Counted from the first letter of the stretch, positions 36,999 through 46,707 are shown. The stretch: DNA of 64,000 nucleotides from Acinetobacter vivianii (GCF_014635885.1 NZ_BMDR01000005.1:124001-188000); one strand, 5' to 3'. Program-made: numbers and translations. The notes: generated by a model from the letters alone, not told the origin.

Positions 36999-37635
36999 AG
37001 AGTTGAGCAAACTGAATCGGCCGTTGTAAAGGCTGCTGGTTGAAATAGGCTTGACCATTTTTCCAGCTCAGTTGACCTGTACAAAACCATTGTGCAACTT
37101 GAGGGTAAATAAAATGCTCAAGTTTATGCACACGTTGCGCCAGACTTTCTACCGTATCGTGCAAACCGACTTGAATGACAGATTGCGCAATACTTTGTCC
37201 AGCATCCAGTTCAGCCGTAACAAAGTGAACGGTACAACCATGCAAACGGTCTCCTGTATTTAATACCCGTTGATGGGTATTAACGCCTTTATAAAAAGGC
37301 AGGAGAGAAGGATGGATATTTAACATTTTGCCTTGCCATTGCAGCACAAAGTCTGGTGTTAAAATCCGCATAAAACCAGCAAGAATAACCAGATCCACCT
37401 GCCACGCTAATAGCTGCTGGTGCATCGCTTCATCGAAGCTTTCGCGATTTGGGTAATCTTTATGTGAAATAACAGCGGTCGCAATATCGGCATCTTTCGC
37501 ACGTTGTAATGCATAAGCATCAGCTTTGTTTGAGAGTACACCAATGATTTGCCCTGATAGCTGTTTACCGTTATGGGCATCTATCAGGGCTTGTAAGTTG
37601 CTACCGTTGCCTGAGACAAGGACAGCTATTCTCAT
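36997..37635 (-). CDS. purN: Phosphoribosylglycinamide formyltransferase
   Basis: PurN adds a formyl group from 10-formyl-tetrahydrofolate to GAR, step 3 of purine synthesis. It has 212 residues. The N-terminus VLVSGNGSNLQALID, the catalytic Asn/His region MLNIHPSLLPFYKG and the Asp of ELDAGQSIAQ are all present. Its start codon shares one base with the stop of purM (TAATG), so the two are translationally coupled, as purM-purN are in many gammaproteobacteria. Confidence 0.96.
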   Translation of the reverse strand: MRIAVLVSGNGSNLQALIDAHNGKQLSGQIIGVLSNKADAYALQRAKDADIATAVISHKDYPNRESFDEAMHQQLLAWQVDLVILAGFMRILTPDFVLQWQGKMLNIHPSLLPFYKGVNTHQRVLNTGDRLHGCTVHFVTAELDAGQSIAQSVIQVGLHDTVESLAQRVHKLEHFIYPQVAQWFCTGQLSWKNGQAYFNQQPLQRPIQFAQL

Positions 37636-38705
37636 TATGCAAAGATCACGCGAATTTTTTCGTCTGCGCCTTCAACTGATTCAGCATTTTCCTGAATGTG
37701 ACCAATTTTCCAGGCTTTTTCACCTTGAGCATTTAATACGTCAATTGCTTTGTCAGCTTCGTTGGCATCAACTGCAATCACCATACCCACGCCGCAGTTA
37801 AATGTACGATACATTTCAAAGTGTTCTACGTTACCTTCACGTTGTAACAACTGGAATAATTCAGACCATTCCCAGCTTGATTCATCAATCACCGCTTGAG
37901 CGCCATTTGGAAGAACACGTGGTAAATTACCTGGTAAACCGCCACCTGTGATGTGAGCCATTGCATGCACATCAACTTGTTTGCAAAGTTCGAGTACAGG
38001 TTTAACATAAATACGTGTCGGTTCCATCGCAACATCTGCAAGTGGGCGACCATCAACGATTTGAGTTAAGTCTACATTTTTAACATCTAAGATTTTGCGT
38101 AGTAATGAGTAACCATTTGAGTGCGCACCACTTGATGCTACACCGATGAGTACATCACCAGACTTCACTTTTGTTCCATCAATAATTTTACTGTGTTCAA
38201 CTACACCTACAGCAAAACCGGCAAGATCATAATCTTCGCCTTCGTACATGCCCGGCATTTCAGCAGTTTCACCACCGACCAATGCACAACCAGCAAGTTC
38301 ACAACCTGTACCAATACCTGTGACTACATTTGCTGCAACATCGACATTTAAATGACCTGTTGCATAGTAGTCGAGGAAGAAGAGGGGTTCAGCGCCACAA
38401 ACGAGCAAATCGTTTACACACATTGCCACAAGGTCTTGACCAATTGTGTCATGACGGTTGAGGTTAAGTGCCAGACGTAATTTTGTACCTACGCCGTCTG
38501 TTCCTGAAACCAATACAGGTTCTTCATAACCTTTTGGAATTTTGCATAGTGCACCAAAGCCACCAAGACCGCCCATTACTTCAGGACGAGTGGTGCGTTT
38601 AGCGACAGATTTGATACGATCGACTAATGCGTCGCCCGCTTCAATGTCGACGCCCGCATCTTTATAGCTTAAACCAGTGTTTGAGGTAGAAGTTGAGTTG
38701 CTCAT
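37635..38705 (-). CDS. purM: Phosphoribosylformylglycinamidine cyclo-ligase
   Basis: PurM closes the imidazole ring to make AIR, step 5 of purine synthesis. The 356-residue protein shows [20 protein letters not shown] at the N-terminus, the [10 protein letters not shown] segment, [11 protein letters not shown] and [13 protein letters not shown], all typical. It heads the purMN operon and is divergent from the PerM-like gene with 133 bp between. I saw no PurR-type operator there. Confidence 0.97.
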   Translation of the reverse strand: MSNSTSTSNTGLSYKDAGVDIEAGDALVDRIKSVAKRTTRPEVMGGLGGFGALCKIPKGYEEPVLVSGTDGVGTKLRLALNLNRHDTIGQDLVAMCVNDLLVCGAEPLFFLDYYATGHLNVDVAANVVTGIGTGCELAGCALVGGETAEMPGMYEGEDYDLAGFAVGVVEHSKIIDGTKVKSGDVLIGVASSGAHSNGYSLLRKILDVKNVDLTQIVDGRPLADVAMEPTRIYVKPVLELCKQVDVHAMAHITGGGLPGNLPRVLPNGAQAVIDESSWEWSELFQLLQREGNVEHFEMYRTFNCGVGMVIAVDANEADKAIDVLNAQGEKAWKIGHIQENAESVEGADEKIRVIFA

Positions 38706-38838
38706 AGTGAAGTCTCCGCAGTGGCGGCAGATTATAACCTGAATATACGAAACTCTTATGTTATTTATGCTCGAAAATGCTATCTTTAATTAAATTTTTT
38801 TCCATTTATAACGAATATACAAAAAAAGGCTAGATTTT

Positions 38839-40032
38839 ATGCAAGATCAGGTACTACGTCGTATCTTTATCCTCGCTGGGCTCGCATTATTGCTTTGGGT
38901 GCTCTATCTGCTAAAGCCCATTGTCATTCCGTTCGTAGGCGCTTTTTTCATTGCCTACTTGTTTAGTCCACTCGTGGATGTTCTTGTCAAAATTAAATTA
39001 CCGCGTTGGTTAGCCATCAGTATCGTGTTTATTGGTATTGGGGTGACTTTGACCATGGTGTTGTGGTTCCTGGTACCGTTGATCTGGAAACAGCTCATGT
39101 ATGCACGGGATAGTATCCCTGCGGGCATTCATTGGGTGAATGCCACTTTCTTGCCGTGGGTATCGCATACATTTAATGTTGTACCAATGGAAATAGATAC
39201 TGAACAGATTTCTAAAGCATTAATGGATTATATTCAAACCAACTATAGTGCCGATAGTATTCAGGCAATGGCATTAAGAGTTGCGCAATCTGGTCTGAAC
39301 TTTATCCAGATTGGTGGTGTTGTCGTGCTGATTCCAATCATTTCTTTCTATTTCTTACTGGATTGGGAAAGAATGTTGCAGAGTTTAAGACGCCTAATCC
39401 CACGTCCTTATGAAGCATCAACGTTAAATATCGTGCGTGAATGTCACAGTGTATTGGGCGCTTTCGTGAAAGGCCAATTCCTTGTGATGCTTTTATTAGG
39501 GATTGTCTATGCAGTTGGGTTGCAACTGATTGGTTTGGAAATTGGTTTGATCATCGGCATGATTGCTGGTCTGGCCAGTATTATTCCTTATTTAGGTTTT
39601 GGTGTCGGCATTATTGCAGCTGTAATTGCAACGCTTTTCCAATTCGGACTGGACTGGACTCAGTTACTTCTGGTTGGTGTGGTCTTCATGATCGGACAAA
39701 TGGTAGAGGGATATATTCTGCAACCATTCTTGTTGGGTGATAAAATTGGTTTATCGCCAGTGGCGGTTGTTTTTGCGGTATTGGCAGGCGCACAACTCGG
39801 CGGATTCCTTGGAATGTTGATTGCTTTGCCAGTTGCTGCCGTGATTGTGGTGTTGCTTAAACATGCACGCGATAATTATGAACGAAGCCGCTTCTATGGC
39901 TCCACTACCGAAGTTATCGTGGTACAAGGTGAAACTCAGCATATAAATGTTGAATCAGATCAAGTAGAGCTTGATATTCAAATTAAAAACTCTCAAGATA
40001 CAGAGACTTCAAACCCAAATGATTTAAAGTAA
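38839..40032 (+). CDS. AI-2E family (PerM-like) inner-membrane transporter
   Basis: A 397-residue membrane protein of the AI-2E/PerM family. About seven to eight helices can be traced: two near the N-terminus, one near 60-85, then a cytoplasmic or periplasmic stretch (about 95-150), and C-terminal helices with GLASIIPYLGFGVGII and VEGYILQPFLLGDKIGLSPVAVVFAVLAGAQLGG, the family signature. The C-terminal tail is polar (Glu, Asp, Gln). Substrates vary in this family, and the gene need not export autoinducer-2. The hda gene follows 20 bp later, as perM-hda-type pairs do in several gammaproteobacteria. Confidence 0.9.
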   Translation: MQDQVLRRIFILAGLALLLWVLYLLKPIVIPFVGAFFIAYLFSPLVDVLVKIKLPRWLAISIVFIGIGVTLTMVLWFLVPLIWKQLMYARDSIPAGIHWVNATFLPWVSHTFNVVPMEIDTEQISKALMDYIQTNYSADSIQAMALRVAQSGLNFIQIGGVVVLIPIISFYFLLDWERMLQSLRRLIPRPYEASTLNIVRECHSVLGAFVKGQFLVMLLLGIVYAVGLQLIGLEIGLIIGMIAGLASIIPYLGFGVGIIAAVIATLFQFGLDWTQLLLVGVVFMIGQMVEGYILQPFLLGDKIGLSPVAVVFAVLAGAQLGGFLGMLIALPVAAVIVVLLKHARDNYERSRFYGSTTEVIVVQGETQHINVESDQVELDIQIKNSQDTETSNPNDLK

Positions 40033-40052
40033 TTGAGGAACATATTAAATAT

Positions 40053-40751
40053 ATGCGTCAACTACAACTGGATATAGAACCACAACTCGATGCCCGAATC
40101 AGTGATTTTTCGGGGCCGGGTTGGGGACCTGTGGTTGATGCAGTCAGACAATTACATGCGGGTTTGGTCAGTCGTTTTTATGTCTATGGTGGGGCGGGAA
40201 CAGGTAAAAGTCATTTGCTCTCTGCAATTTGTGATTCTTATCTGGAGTTAGGCCGCCCTGCGATTAAAGTTTCATTACTCGAATTATTAGATGCGCCCAT
40301 TGAAGCAATTACTTCTTTAGAATTTTATGACTTAGTTGCTTTAGACGATATTGATGCAATCAGTGGCGTACCGCATTGGCAAAAAGCCGTTTTTCATCTG
40401 ATGAATAATCATGAAGGCCAACTCGTCTTTTCATCTCGGGTTGCACCTATTGAATTAAAACTGGAACTTCCTGATCTTCAGTCAAGGTTAACGCAAGCTG
40501 TTAGTGTTAAAGTCCCGAATGGTAGTTCTTATATAGACCGTCAAGCCTTACTTCAATCGGTCATGACTCGTCGCGGTATTCATTTTGACCAGCAAATTGT
40601 CGATTATTTATTAAGTAACGGCCCACATCAGGCCTCAATATTATTACAAACATTAGCCCAACTTGAAAAAATGCTAAAAGGCGAAAAAACCAAGCTTTCT
40701 AATACTACACTTAAGCAAATTTACGCTTTGATTGATGAATATCGCCAATAG
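40053..40751 (+). CDS. hda: DnaA regulatory inactivator Hda
   Basis: Hda binds the DNA-loaded sliding clamp and triggers ATP hydrolysis by DnaA, which prevents re-initiation. At 232 residues it has an N-terminal clamp-binding motif QLQLDI (residues 3-8), Walker A GGAGTGKS at 46-53 and Walker B VALDDID, and lacks the DNA-binding domain of DnaA. It follows the PerM-like gene by 20 bp and is probably in the same transcript. No terminator is evident before the rhombotarget gene 116 bp downstream. Confidence 0.9.
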   Translation: MRQLQLDIEPQLDARISDFSGPGWGPVVDAVRQLHAGLVSRFYVYGGAGTGKSHLLSAICDSYLELGRPAIKVSLLELLDAPIEAITSLEFYDLVALDDIDAISGVPHWQKAVFHLMNNHEGQLVFSSRVAPIELKLELPDLQSRLTQAVSVKVPNGSSYIDRQALLQSVMTRRGIHFDQQIVDYLLSNGPHQASILLQTLAQLEKMLKGEKTKLSNTTLKQIYALIDEYRQ

Positions 40752-40867
40752 TATAAAATTTCTTGAGTAATTTTGAGAGCTATGACAAAGTACGCACAAA
40801 GGAATGTGGTTGCAAACACCTAGTTTGTAAAACTAAAAAAAATGAAAAAATATGAAAGGAGATCGGT

Positions 40868-42736
40868 ATGCTCAAACGGACGCTTGCCTGCGCGTTTTTA
40901 ATAATGACGGGGCACGCTTATTCTGCGGACATCCAAGTCACGACGTTGCTTGATGAAAAGAATTATACCGGTTGCTCGTTAAGAAATGCTGTAGAGTTTT
41001 TAAATAAAAGAAGTCAAAAAGAATATGAAAATGGCTATCAGGGCTGTGGTGATAAAGATTCCAGTAGCACCATCATTTTGCAAAGAGATAAAGAATATAC
41101 ATTAAATTCAGCAATTCATATTAAAGCGGGCATGGCCATCATGACGGCGGCTAGTGGCAGTTTTAATGATAATCAGAAAGGCATGCATAACGCGACCATT
41201 AAAATGGTGGGGAATGATCGTTTATTTGTCATTAACGATGAAAGTGTCGAAGAAACCTTACTTCCAGTTATTTTTGTTGAATTAAATTTAAAAGGTTCTG
41301 CTTATAAGGTAACTGATGGTGGTTTGATCTTTAATAGAGAGGCGCTCAGTATCCAGTATTCCCGTTTAACGGGAGGAAATGCGGTTCGAGGTGGTGCAAT
41401 CTATAATGCGGGTACGGTGACGAATGAGCAAACAACTGCAAGTTTATTGAACATCAGTAATAGCCTGCTCCAAGGAAACAAAGCAGATCAAGGCGCGGTT
41501 ATTTATAGCGAGATGCCATTATATTTAATTACGCAATCTGTGATTCGTGATAATGAAGGCACTCAAGGCGAAAATGGTGCTTTACTCTATTCACAAACAG
41601 CCTTTACAGATAAAACGACAGCAGGCGTGTTAGCTTCTCGTGTCTCAGGTCTACGCAATAGTACAATTTTCCATAATAAAGGTGGCTATGTAGCGAATAT
41701 ACGTGGTGGGATGTTGCTGAATAACGTAACAATTATTAGAAATGCTGCGGGATTATTTTTACAGGCACCAAAGAGGGTGGTTGCTGCTACAAAAGAGGGT
41801 GAGAAAGCTCCTGATCCAGAACCAAGTGCTTATATTTCCAATAGTATTATTGTCGCAAATGAAGCAAATAACTGCGCCAGTTCTGCCAATGATGAAGCAG
41901 TTATACAAAGTAATTTGACGACAGCAGAATGTGATCGTAACGCACCAGTTGGAAGCCCAAACTTCTTCATTGGGAATAATAAGCTCATTGCGGGTGGAAC
42001 CAACGATGAGGGTGAGTGTGCTGCACCACCTGCAGATGGACTTTTATGCCCGTATTACACGCCTAAAGACCAAATGTTAGGTTACTTTAAGCCACGCTTA
42101 TTGATGTCCTATACTAAACTTTCAGACTCTTTGATTGTGAATAAAGGAAGAATTTATAGTGATGGAACAACAGCTGGTTTTGCAAAAAGTTGTGAAGGTT
42201 CAGATCAGCGTGGCAAACCACGAAGTGGCTATGATGAGTTATGTGATCTTGGGGCAATTGAGTTAGTTATTAACCGTGCTGAAGTTCCTATTGCGGGCGA
42301 AGATATTTTATATGGGCAAATTGCCAAGTTTAGTATTGCAGATAGCTTATTAGATGGTGAATTACTTGATCCAACATCATGCGAGAAAGTTCTAGGCAAG
42401 CGTTCGGATGATCAGCCTTGGCAACCAGGTTGTTTAGATATTCAACAAAGACAAACCCCTTCAAAAGGCAAGTTGACGATTGATCAGCAGGGGAATATTA
42501 CTTATGTACCAAATGGAAATTGGCATGGGTCTGATGAATTTAATATGCGAGTGATGACGACAACAACACGTTTTAATGATGTCTCAAATTATTACATCAC
42601 GATCCCAACCACAATTGTGCAAGCTCCACCTAATAATTTTCAAAGTAAAACTGTAAATGTTGGTGGTGGTAGTTTTGGGATAGGTGCAATCTTTGCATTA
42701 TTCGGATTACTTGGATTACGTCGCTTTAAATCATAA
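40868..42736 (+). CDS. GlyGly-CTERM, CSLREA-domain surface protein (rhombotarget A-like), copy 1
   Basis: A 622-residue exported protein. It has a signal peptide (MLKRTLACAFLIMTGHAYSA). Near the N-terminus it has TLLDEKNYTGCSLRNAV, a CSLREA-type motif. The middle is rich in short beta-strand repeats and Asn-rich turns, suggesting a right-handed beta-helix (about 90-420). A block near 480-600 (YGQIAKFSIADSLLDGELLD and GKLTIDQQGNITYVPNGNW) resembles an Ig/cadherin-like repeat. The C-terminus has a glycine run (VGGGSFG), a hydrophobic helix and the basic tail LRRFKS, the GlyGly-CTERM signal cut by rhombosortases and linked to type II secretion. AAGGAG precedes the ATG. A second such gene follows. 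Confidence 0.85.
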   Translation: MLKRTLACAFLIMTGHAYSADIQVTTLLDEKNYTGCSLRNAVEFLNKRSQKEYENGYQGCGDKDSSSTIILQRDKEYTLNSAIHIKAGMAIMTAASGSFNDNQKGMHNATIKMVGNDRLFVINDESVEETLLPVIFVELNLKGSAYKVTDGGLIFNREALSIQYSRLTGGNAVRGGAIYNAGTVTNEQTTASLLNISNSLLQGNKADQGAVIYSEMPLYLITQSVIRDNEGTQGENGALLYSQTAFTDKTTAGVLASRVSGLRNSTIFHNKGGYVANIRGGMLLNNVTIIRNAAGLFLQAPKRVVAATKEGEKAPDPEPSAYISNSIIVANEANNCASSANDEAVIQSNLTTAECDRNAPVGSPNFFIGNNKLIAGGTNDEGECAAPPADGLLCPYYTPKDQMLGYFKPRLLMSYTKLSDSLIVNKGRIYSDGTTAGFAKSCEGSDQRGKPRSGYDELCDLGAIELVINRAEVPIAGEDILYGQIAKFSIADSLLDGELLDPTSCEKVLGKRSDDQPWQPGCLDIQQRQTPSKGKLTIDQQGNITYVPNGNWHGSDEFNMRVMTTTTRFNDVSNYYITIPTTIVQAPPNNFQSKTVNVGGGSFGIGAIFALFGLLGLRRFKS

Positions 42737-42750
42737 TCAGGGATGATGAG

Positions 42751-45183
42751 ATGAAAAATTATAAAAAAACTTTGCTAGCCACCTTGGTGCTTGCGACGAT
42801 GCCGCTTTTTGCAGCGACAAGTAGTGCCCCAATCCAAGTTACAACTTTTGTAGATGAAGATGGCGAAAATAACTATGCCTGTTCATTGCGAGAAGCACTG
42901 AAAACGGCAGCAGATAGAAAGCCTTATGGTGGGTGTCAAGTCACGGATACTTCGCCTGCTACGACGAAGTCGATTCAATTAGAAGCGGGTACCTATGTAC
43001 TGGATCGAGAATTGGCACCAAAGATTGATATTGTGATTTTGGGCAAAAGTCCCGTTGATTGGGAAAAAAGAAGCGTTATTACCAATGACTACCCTGCACA
43101 AACGGTGTTGAAAACAACGATTGATGCCAGAGGAAAAGGCCGTATTTTTAATACGACTGGTAATAATAGTTCGTTAACCCTCAATGATATCATTTTGAAA
43201 AATGGTAAAACCTCAGACCGTGGTGGAGCGATTTATGCTGGTGGCAATGTAAGTTTGCAGAATGTCCAAATTTTAGATGGTGAGGCTGGGGTAAGTGGAG
43301 GAGCAGTCTTCTTAGCAGGGTCATCATCTTCTTTAAATATAGTCAGTGCTCTACTAAAAAATAATAAGGCGCCCTTAGGTAGCCTGCTCGCCATGAGTTG
43401 TATTAATGATAATGTATATTCAAAACGGAATATTGAAGTAAAGACGAGTAGTCTTATTGCAAATGGTACAGCTAATTCAAGTAGTATGCTGGAGTTTTGT
43501 GGAGAGCCAACAGCTTCATTAAGTACGAATACGATTGCACAAAATACAGTAAACCTATCAAATGGTAGCTTGATTAAATTTACAGGCGATAGTCAGATAG
43601 GCAGTACGCCTACAAACAACTCTAGTATTTTAAGTAACTTGAGTAGTATCAATTTACTCAGTAATACCATTGTGGAGAACAATGCTTACTCTGCTTTTCT
43701 ATATGATAAGTTAGGGCTGAAAATATTAAGTTTCAATGTGCTTGCTTATAATAATGGAGGCTATTCTTGCCGTTATTTGTTAGGGGATGTCACCGAAGAG
43801 AAAGAAGTAGATATCGTCCCGCTTTATAATGCTTTTTCTCTAAATGGGGCGAGTAAGTGTGATTTACCAAAACTGGCCTTACCTGAGAAGCATACCAATA
43901 TTGATATTAGTGCTGTTAACATCCGTACGCTTTTAACGACATTACAGCCAGAGTCGGAATTTACAGCTTTTTTACCCCTATATTATCCAGTAAATACCAA
44001 GTTAGAAAAAGATTTGCTTAATACGGGTGCTACTGAGTGTAGTGCAACAGACCAGCGCAATATCGCACGTATTACCGATGGTACATTGCATTATGATCCA
44101 GACTCACGTAATTCCTGCGATATTGGTTCCGTTGAGTTTATGAAATTGACAGCGGGTGATATTACGGATGTCTCGAATATTTCATTGACAACATTAGTGG
44201 CAAACTACAAAAACCAGCTGGACTTCTTTAATGATCTTGTTAAGCAGCCAAATAATCCTGATTTCTTAACTTACTATAAGGTTCGTGCGCAAGAGTATAA
44301 AAACTTATATGAGAAGACAAAGACTAATTTAAAATATAGAGCGATCTTTATTGATTTAAAAAATTATCAGTTGCCGATTCCTCAAGAAACTCAGCAAGCT
44401 GATGGCACTTCTAAAGTGGCATTCTTTAATAAACAAAATTATATCGTTACAACTGAGCCTTTAGGAAAAGGGCAAATCAGCGACAATGTTGAGAATATTG
44501 ATAAAGAAGAAGCTAAAAAATTGGTTTGTGAATGGAATGATGATTTAGAACAAATTATTTTCTATCGTAAAGATGATGGTATTACACAAGCAGGCGATAA
44601 AATTTTCTGTAAATATACAGTTCAATATCGAGCAGATCCTTCAATTACCTCTTCTGGATTGATTAGTGCCGCATTTTTAAATATCGCGCCAGAAGCAAAA
44701 GATACTTCGGTCACATTGAAGTATCAAAAGAAAGAAAAGGTTGCTATCAATCTGCTGAACTTCGCCAATGATTATGGTGATATGGGAGAAGGTGGAAAAG
44801 GGCCTGCAAGTAAACCAAATAAGCCACAATTCTGGAGAAATGCGGAAGGAATTGAGTTACCAATCAAACTGACCAATGTTCCATCTGAGAATATTAGCGT
44901 GACTGCTGACCGCAAAGGTCCATGTCCTGAACCTGATCAGCAGGAAACCTGCTATGGCGGTAATATTTACGTTCAGGAAATAAATATCTTTAACCCATTT
45001 AATTATTCATTTAATTATCAGGTTTATGATGCAGAAGGTCTGATTTCAAATACCGCGACTGTGAAAATTATCAGTACAGGTACGACCTCTGATGATACCC
45101 GTAAAGGTGGAGGCGGTAGTCTGAATTTCCTATCTATATTTGGTTTATTCGGTCTATTGGCTTATCGCCGTATGAAAAAATAA
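42751..45183 (+). CDS. GlyGly-CTERM, CSLREA-domain surface protein, copy 2
   Basis: An 810-residue relative of the preceding protein, 14 bp downstream, so in one operon. It has a signal peptide (TLLATLVLATMPLFAATSS), a canonical CSLREA motif (ACSLREALKTAADR, near residue 45), an Asn/Ser-rich beta-strand repeat region (about 120-360), a more polar region with an AQEYKNLYEKTK helix, and a tail with KGGGGSLNFLSIFGLFGLLAYRRMKK-type organization: four glycines, one hydrophobic helix, then Arg-Arg and Lys. This is the GlyGly-CTERM sorting signal. A Cys-containing loop (GPCPEPDQQETCYGG) is near residue 730. Function unknown; cell-surface location inferred from signals. No rhombosortase is in the window. 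Confidence 0.83.
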   Translation: MKNYKKTLLATLVLATMPLFAATSSAPIQVTTFVDEDGENNYACSLREALKTAADRKPYGGCQVTDTSPATTKSIQLEAGTYVLDRELAPKIDIVILGKSPVDWEKRSVITNDYPAQTVLKTTIDARGKGRIFNTTGNNSSLTLNDIILKNGKTSDRGGAIYAGGNVSLQNVQILDGEAGVSGGAVFLAGSSSSLNIVSALLKNNKAPLGSLLAMSCINDNVYSKRNIEVKTSSLIANGTANSSSMLEFCGEPTASLSTNTIAQNTVNLSNGSLIKFTGDSQIGSTPTNNSSILSNLSSINLLSNTIVENNAYSAFLYDKLGLKILSFNVLAYNNGGYSCRYLLGDVTEEKEVDIVPLYNAFSLNGASKCDLPKLALPEKHTNIDISAVNIRTLLTTLQPESEFTAFLPLYYPVNTKLEKDLLNTGATECSATDQRNIARITDGTLHYDPDSRNSCDIGSVEFMKLTAGDITDVSNISLTTLVANYKNQLDFFNDLVKQPNNPDFLTYYKVRAQEYKNLYEKTKTNLKYRAIFIDLKNYQLPIPQETQQADGTSKVAFFNKQNYIVTTEPLGKGQISDNVENIDKEEAKKLVCEWNDDLEQIIFYRKDDGITQAGDKIFCKYTVQYRADPSITSSGLISAAFLNIAPEAKDTSVTLKYQKKEKVAINLLNFANDYGDMGEGGKGPASKPNKPQFWRNAEGIELPIKLTNVPSENISVTADRKGPCPEPDQQETCYGGNIYVQEINIFNPFNYSFNYQVYDAEGLISNTATVKIISTGTTSDDTRKGGGGSLNFLSIFGLFGLLAYRRMKK

Positions 45184-45195
45184 AACATGAAATAG

Positions 45196-45228
45196 AAAAG
45201 AGCGCCATATTTGGCGCTCTTTTTTTTA
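45196..45228. terminator. Bidirectional terminator after the GlyGly-CTERM genes
   Basis: A 12-bp stem AAAAGAGCGCCA / TGGCGCTCTTTT with a 4-nt loop is followed by more T residues. It also faces the convergent DUF3106-like gene (stop at 45241). Confidence 0.9.
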
Positions 45229-45240
45229 TAAATTTAAAAA

Positions 45241-45630
45241 TCAATGTTCTGCGTATTTACTTAAATATTCTTCTCGGATGTTTACCCGCTCTTCTGTACT
45301 CGCATTTTGCATACGTTTACGCAAGGTGGTGCGTTCCTGAGTACTCATTTTTTGCCATACATCACGCATTTTCTGTTTTTCATCTTCTGGCAGTTGAGTA
45401 AACCATTCCATTCTTTGTTGGAGTTGTGAGCTTTGTGTAGTCGGAATTTCCTTTAACGACTGATAGCGTTTAATTAAAACGCGTTGTTCCTCTGGGGATA
45501 AATCATCCCATGCTTCTTCAGTTGTTGGCTTATTCTGTTTTGAAAAAATCCAGAAACGTTCCGAACCTGCAAAACTGGTTTGCAATAAGCCGAGCGTACA
45601 CACAACAAGTGCTAACTTTTTAGCTGCCAT
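45241..45630 (-). CDS. DUF3106-like exported protein
   Basis: A 129-residue protein from the ATG at 45630 (MAAKKLALVVCTLG), with a signal peptide ending near SFAGS. The rest is charged and helical, with LSPEEQRVLIKRYQ, LPEDEKQKMRDVWQKMS and STEERVNIREEYL, the spaced (S/P)xEx(R/K) repeats that mark DUF3106 proteins. It probably lies in the periplasm. Its start lies within the end of the upstream anti-sigma-like gene (11-bp overlap), so it is the third gene of the sigma-factor operon. Role unknown; similar domain order next to ECF sigma factors is seen in other proteobacteria. Confidence 0.75.
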   Translation of the reverse strand: MAAKKLALVVCTLGLLQTSFAGSERFWIFSKQNKPTTEEAWDDLSPEEQRVLIKRYQSLKEIPTTQSSQLQQRMEWFTQLPEDEKQKMRDVWQKMSTQERTTLRKRMQNASTEERVNIREEYLSKYAEH

Positions 45631-45943
45631 GTGGAACTTTATCCTCACCTAGAACCAATAACATTTCCATATCTTCAACCATCTGAGGAGAAAGTTTCGG
45701 ATTAACCACAACCTGATTTTGCGGTTTATCGATTAACTGTAAAGAGCTTGGTAATACAGCAATACCCATAATGGCAGCTGCCAAAGCAAAACCTGTCATT
45801 TTCCAGATACTGTAATAAGAAGTAGGTTTCTTTTGTACCGTATCTAAAACATGATTCATCACCATCATTTTATTGTGGTGCTGCTCTCTTGCAAGTTGAT
45901 CAAGTTTGGAAGTCACTTGTTTAGCGAACTCATCTTTTTTCAT
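45620..45943 (-). CDS. Putative membrane anti-sigma factor (DUF3619-like)
   Basis: A 107-residue protein with one transmembrane helix at about 48-66 (MTGFALAAAIMGIAVLPSS). The N-terminal part (about 1-45) is charged and cytoplasmic, with a helical MKKDEFAKQVTSKLDQLARE start; the C-terminal part is periplasmic. This layout and the 14-bp overlap with the upstream ECF sigma gene make it a candidate anti-sigma factor. It lacks the zinc-binding ZAS motif (HxxxCxxC), so it would not be a ZAS-type. I assign the role from context; the DUF3619 likeness is a weak call. Confidence 0.6.
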   Translation of the reverse strand: MKKDEFAKQVTSKLDQLAREQHHNKMMVMNHVLDTVQKKPTSYYSIWKMTGFALAAAIMGIAVLPSSLQLIDKPQNQVVVNPKLSPQMVEDMEMLLVLGEDKVPHGS

Positions 45944-46568
45944 CTGATGATCCTCCCGTATGTGGATTTAAGTGCTCTAAAGCAATTCTGAGTCCCTGAA
46001 TTGCACGGTGATAATGTGTTTTTACACTACCTTCACTACAATCCATAATTTGCGCTGTCGTCATCGTATCAAAGCCTTCCCAGGCTCTTAACATGAACGC
46101 TTGTTGCTGACGAACTGGTAATTGATTAATTGCAGCCTGAATTTCCTCTATCGTCACTTCCTGATCAAGGAACTCAAATGGATTTGGGGTTGATTCATCG
46201 ACTACATCAATAATTTCTTCGTCATCATCTAAACTGATTTTCTTAAATAATGAGAATGGACTTGCCCGACGGGCTTCCTTTCTTCTCCAGTCCTGAAGCT
46301 TATTATTCAATATGGTATAGAACAGGGGATACCATTCATCGGTACTCTTATCTGCATAGGACTTATGCAATGAAATAAAGGCTTCCTGAACCAGATCCAT
46401 TGCAATGCCTTGTTGTCCCTGTGTCGCACTCTCCATCATCACAAGCGCACGACCAGTCACGTCTTGCATAAAGAAACGCAGACGTTGTTCAACCGTACTA
46501 CGATCAGTACCGTTTTCCGTTCGAGCCTGTTTAGGTGCTAAATCCATAGAGATGGAAAATCCTGTCAT
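45930..46568 (-). CDS. ECF-type RNA polymerase sigma factor
   Basis: A 212-residue sigma-70 family protein. Region 2 spans about 45-105 (MDLVQEAFISLHK, the DLxQExF motif, then YPLFYTILNNKLQDWRRKE), region 4 about 150-200 (LPVRQQQAFMLRAWEGF, then a helix-turn-helix with IMDCSEGSVKTHYHRAIQGLR). A long acidic linker (SLDDDEEIIDVVDES) joins them. The ATG at 46568 has GGTGG close upstream. It heads a three-gene operon with an overlapping membrane protein and a DUF3106-like protein. The signal and regulon are not known; autoregulation is typical for the class. Confidence 0.88.
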   Translation of the reverse strand: MTGFSISMDLAPKQARTENGTDRSTVEQRLRFFMQDVTGRALVMMESATQGQQGIAMDLVQEAFISLHKSYADKSTDEWYPLFYTILNNKLQDWRRKEARRASPFSLFKKISLDDDEEIIDVVDESTPNPFEFLDQEVTIEEIQAAINQLPVRQQQAFMLRAWEGFDTMTTAQIMDCSEGSVKTHYHRAIQGLRIALEHLNPHTGGSSDEKR

Positions 46569-46707
46569 GGATACCCACCATTATTATTTCAATTCATTAA
46601 TCATATAACGTTGAAAATGGTGGGCGCGTTGACAACTTAAGCAATTATTTTTAGTAGTGTAATAGATTTTCCCAGTAAAAAACGCGTATTTAAAATAAAA
46701 TAACGTT

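Noticed and set aside
40053..40751. A second DnaA gene
   Set aside because: It has only the AAA+ part and an N-terminal clamp-binding motif, which fits Hda.
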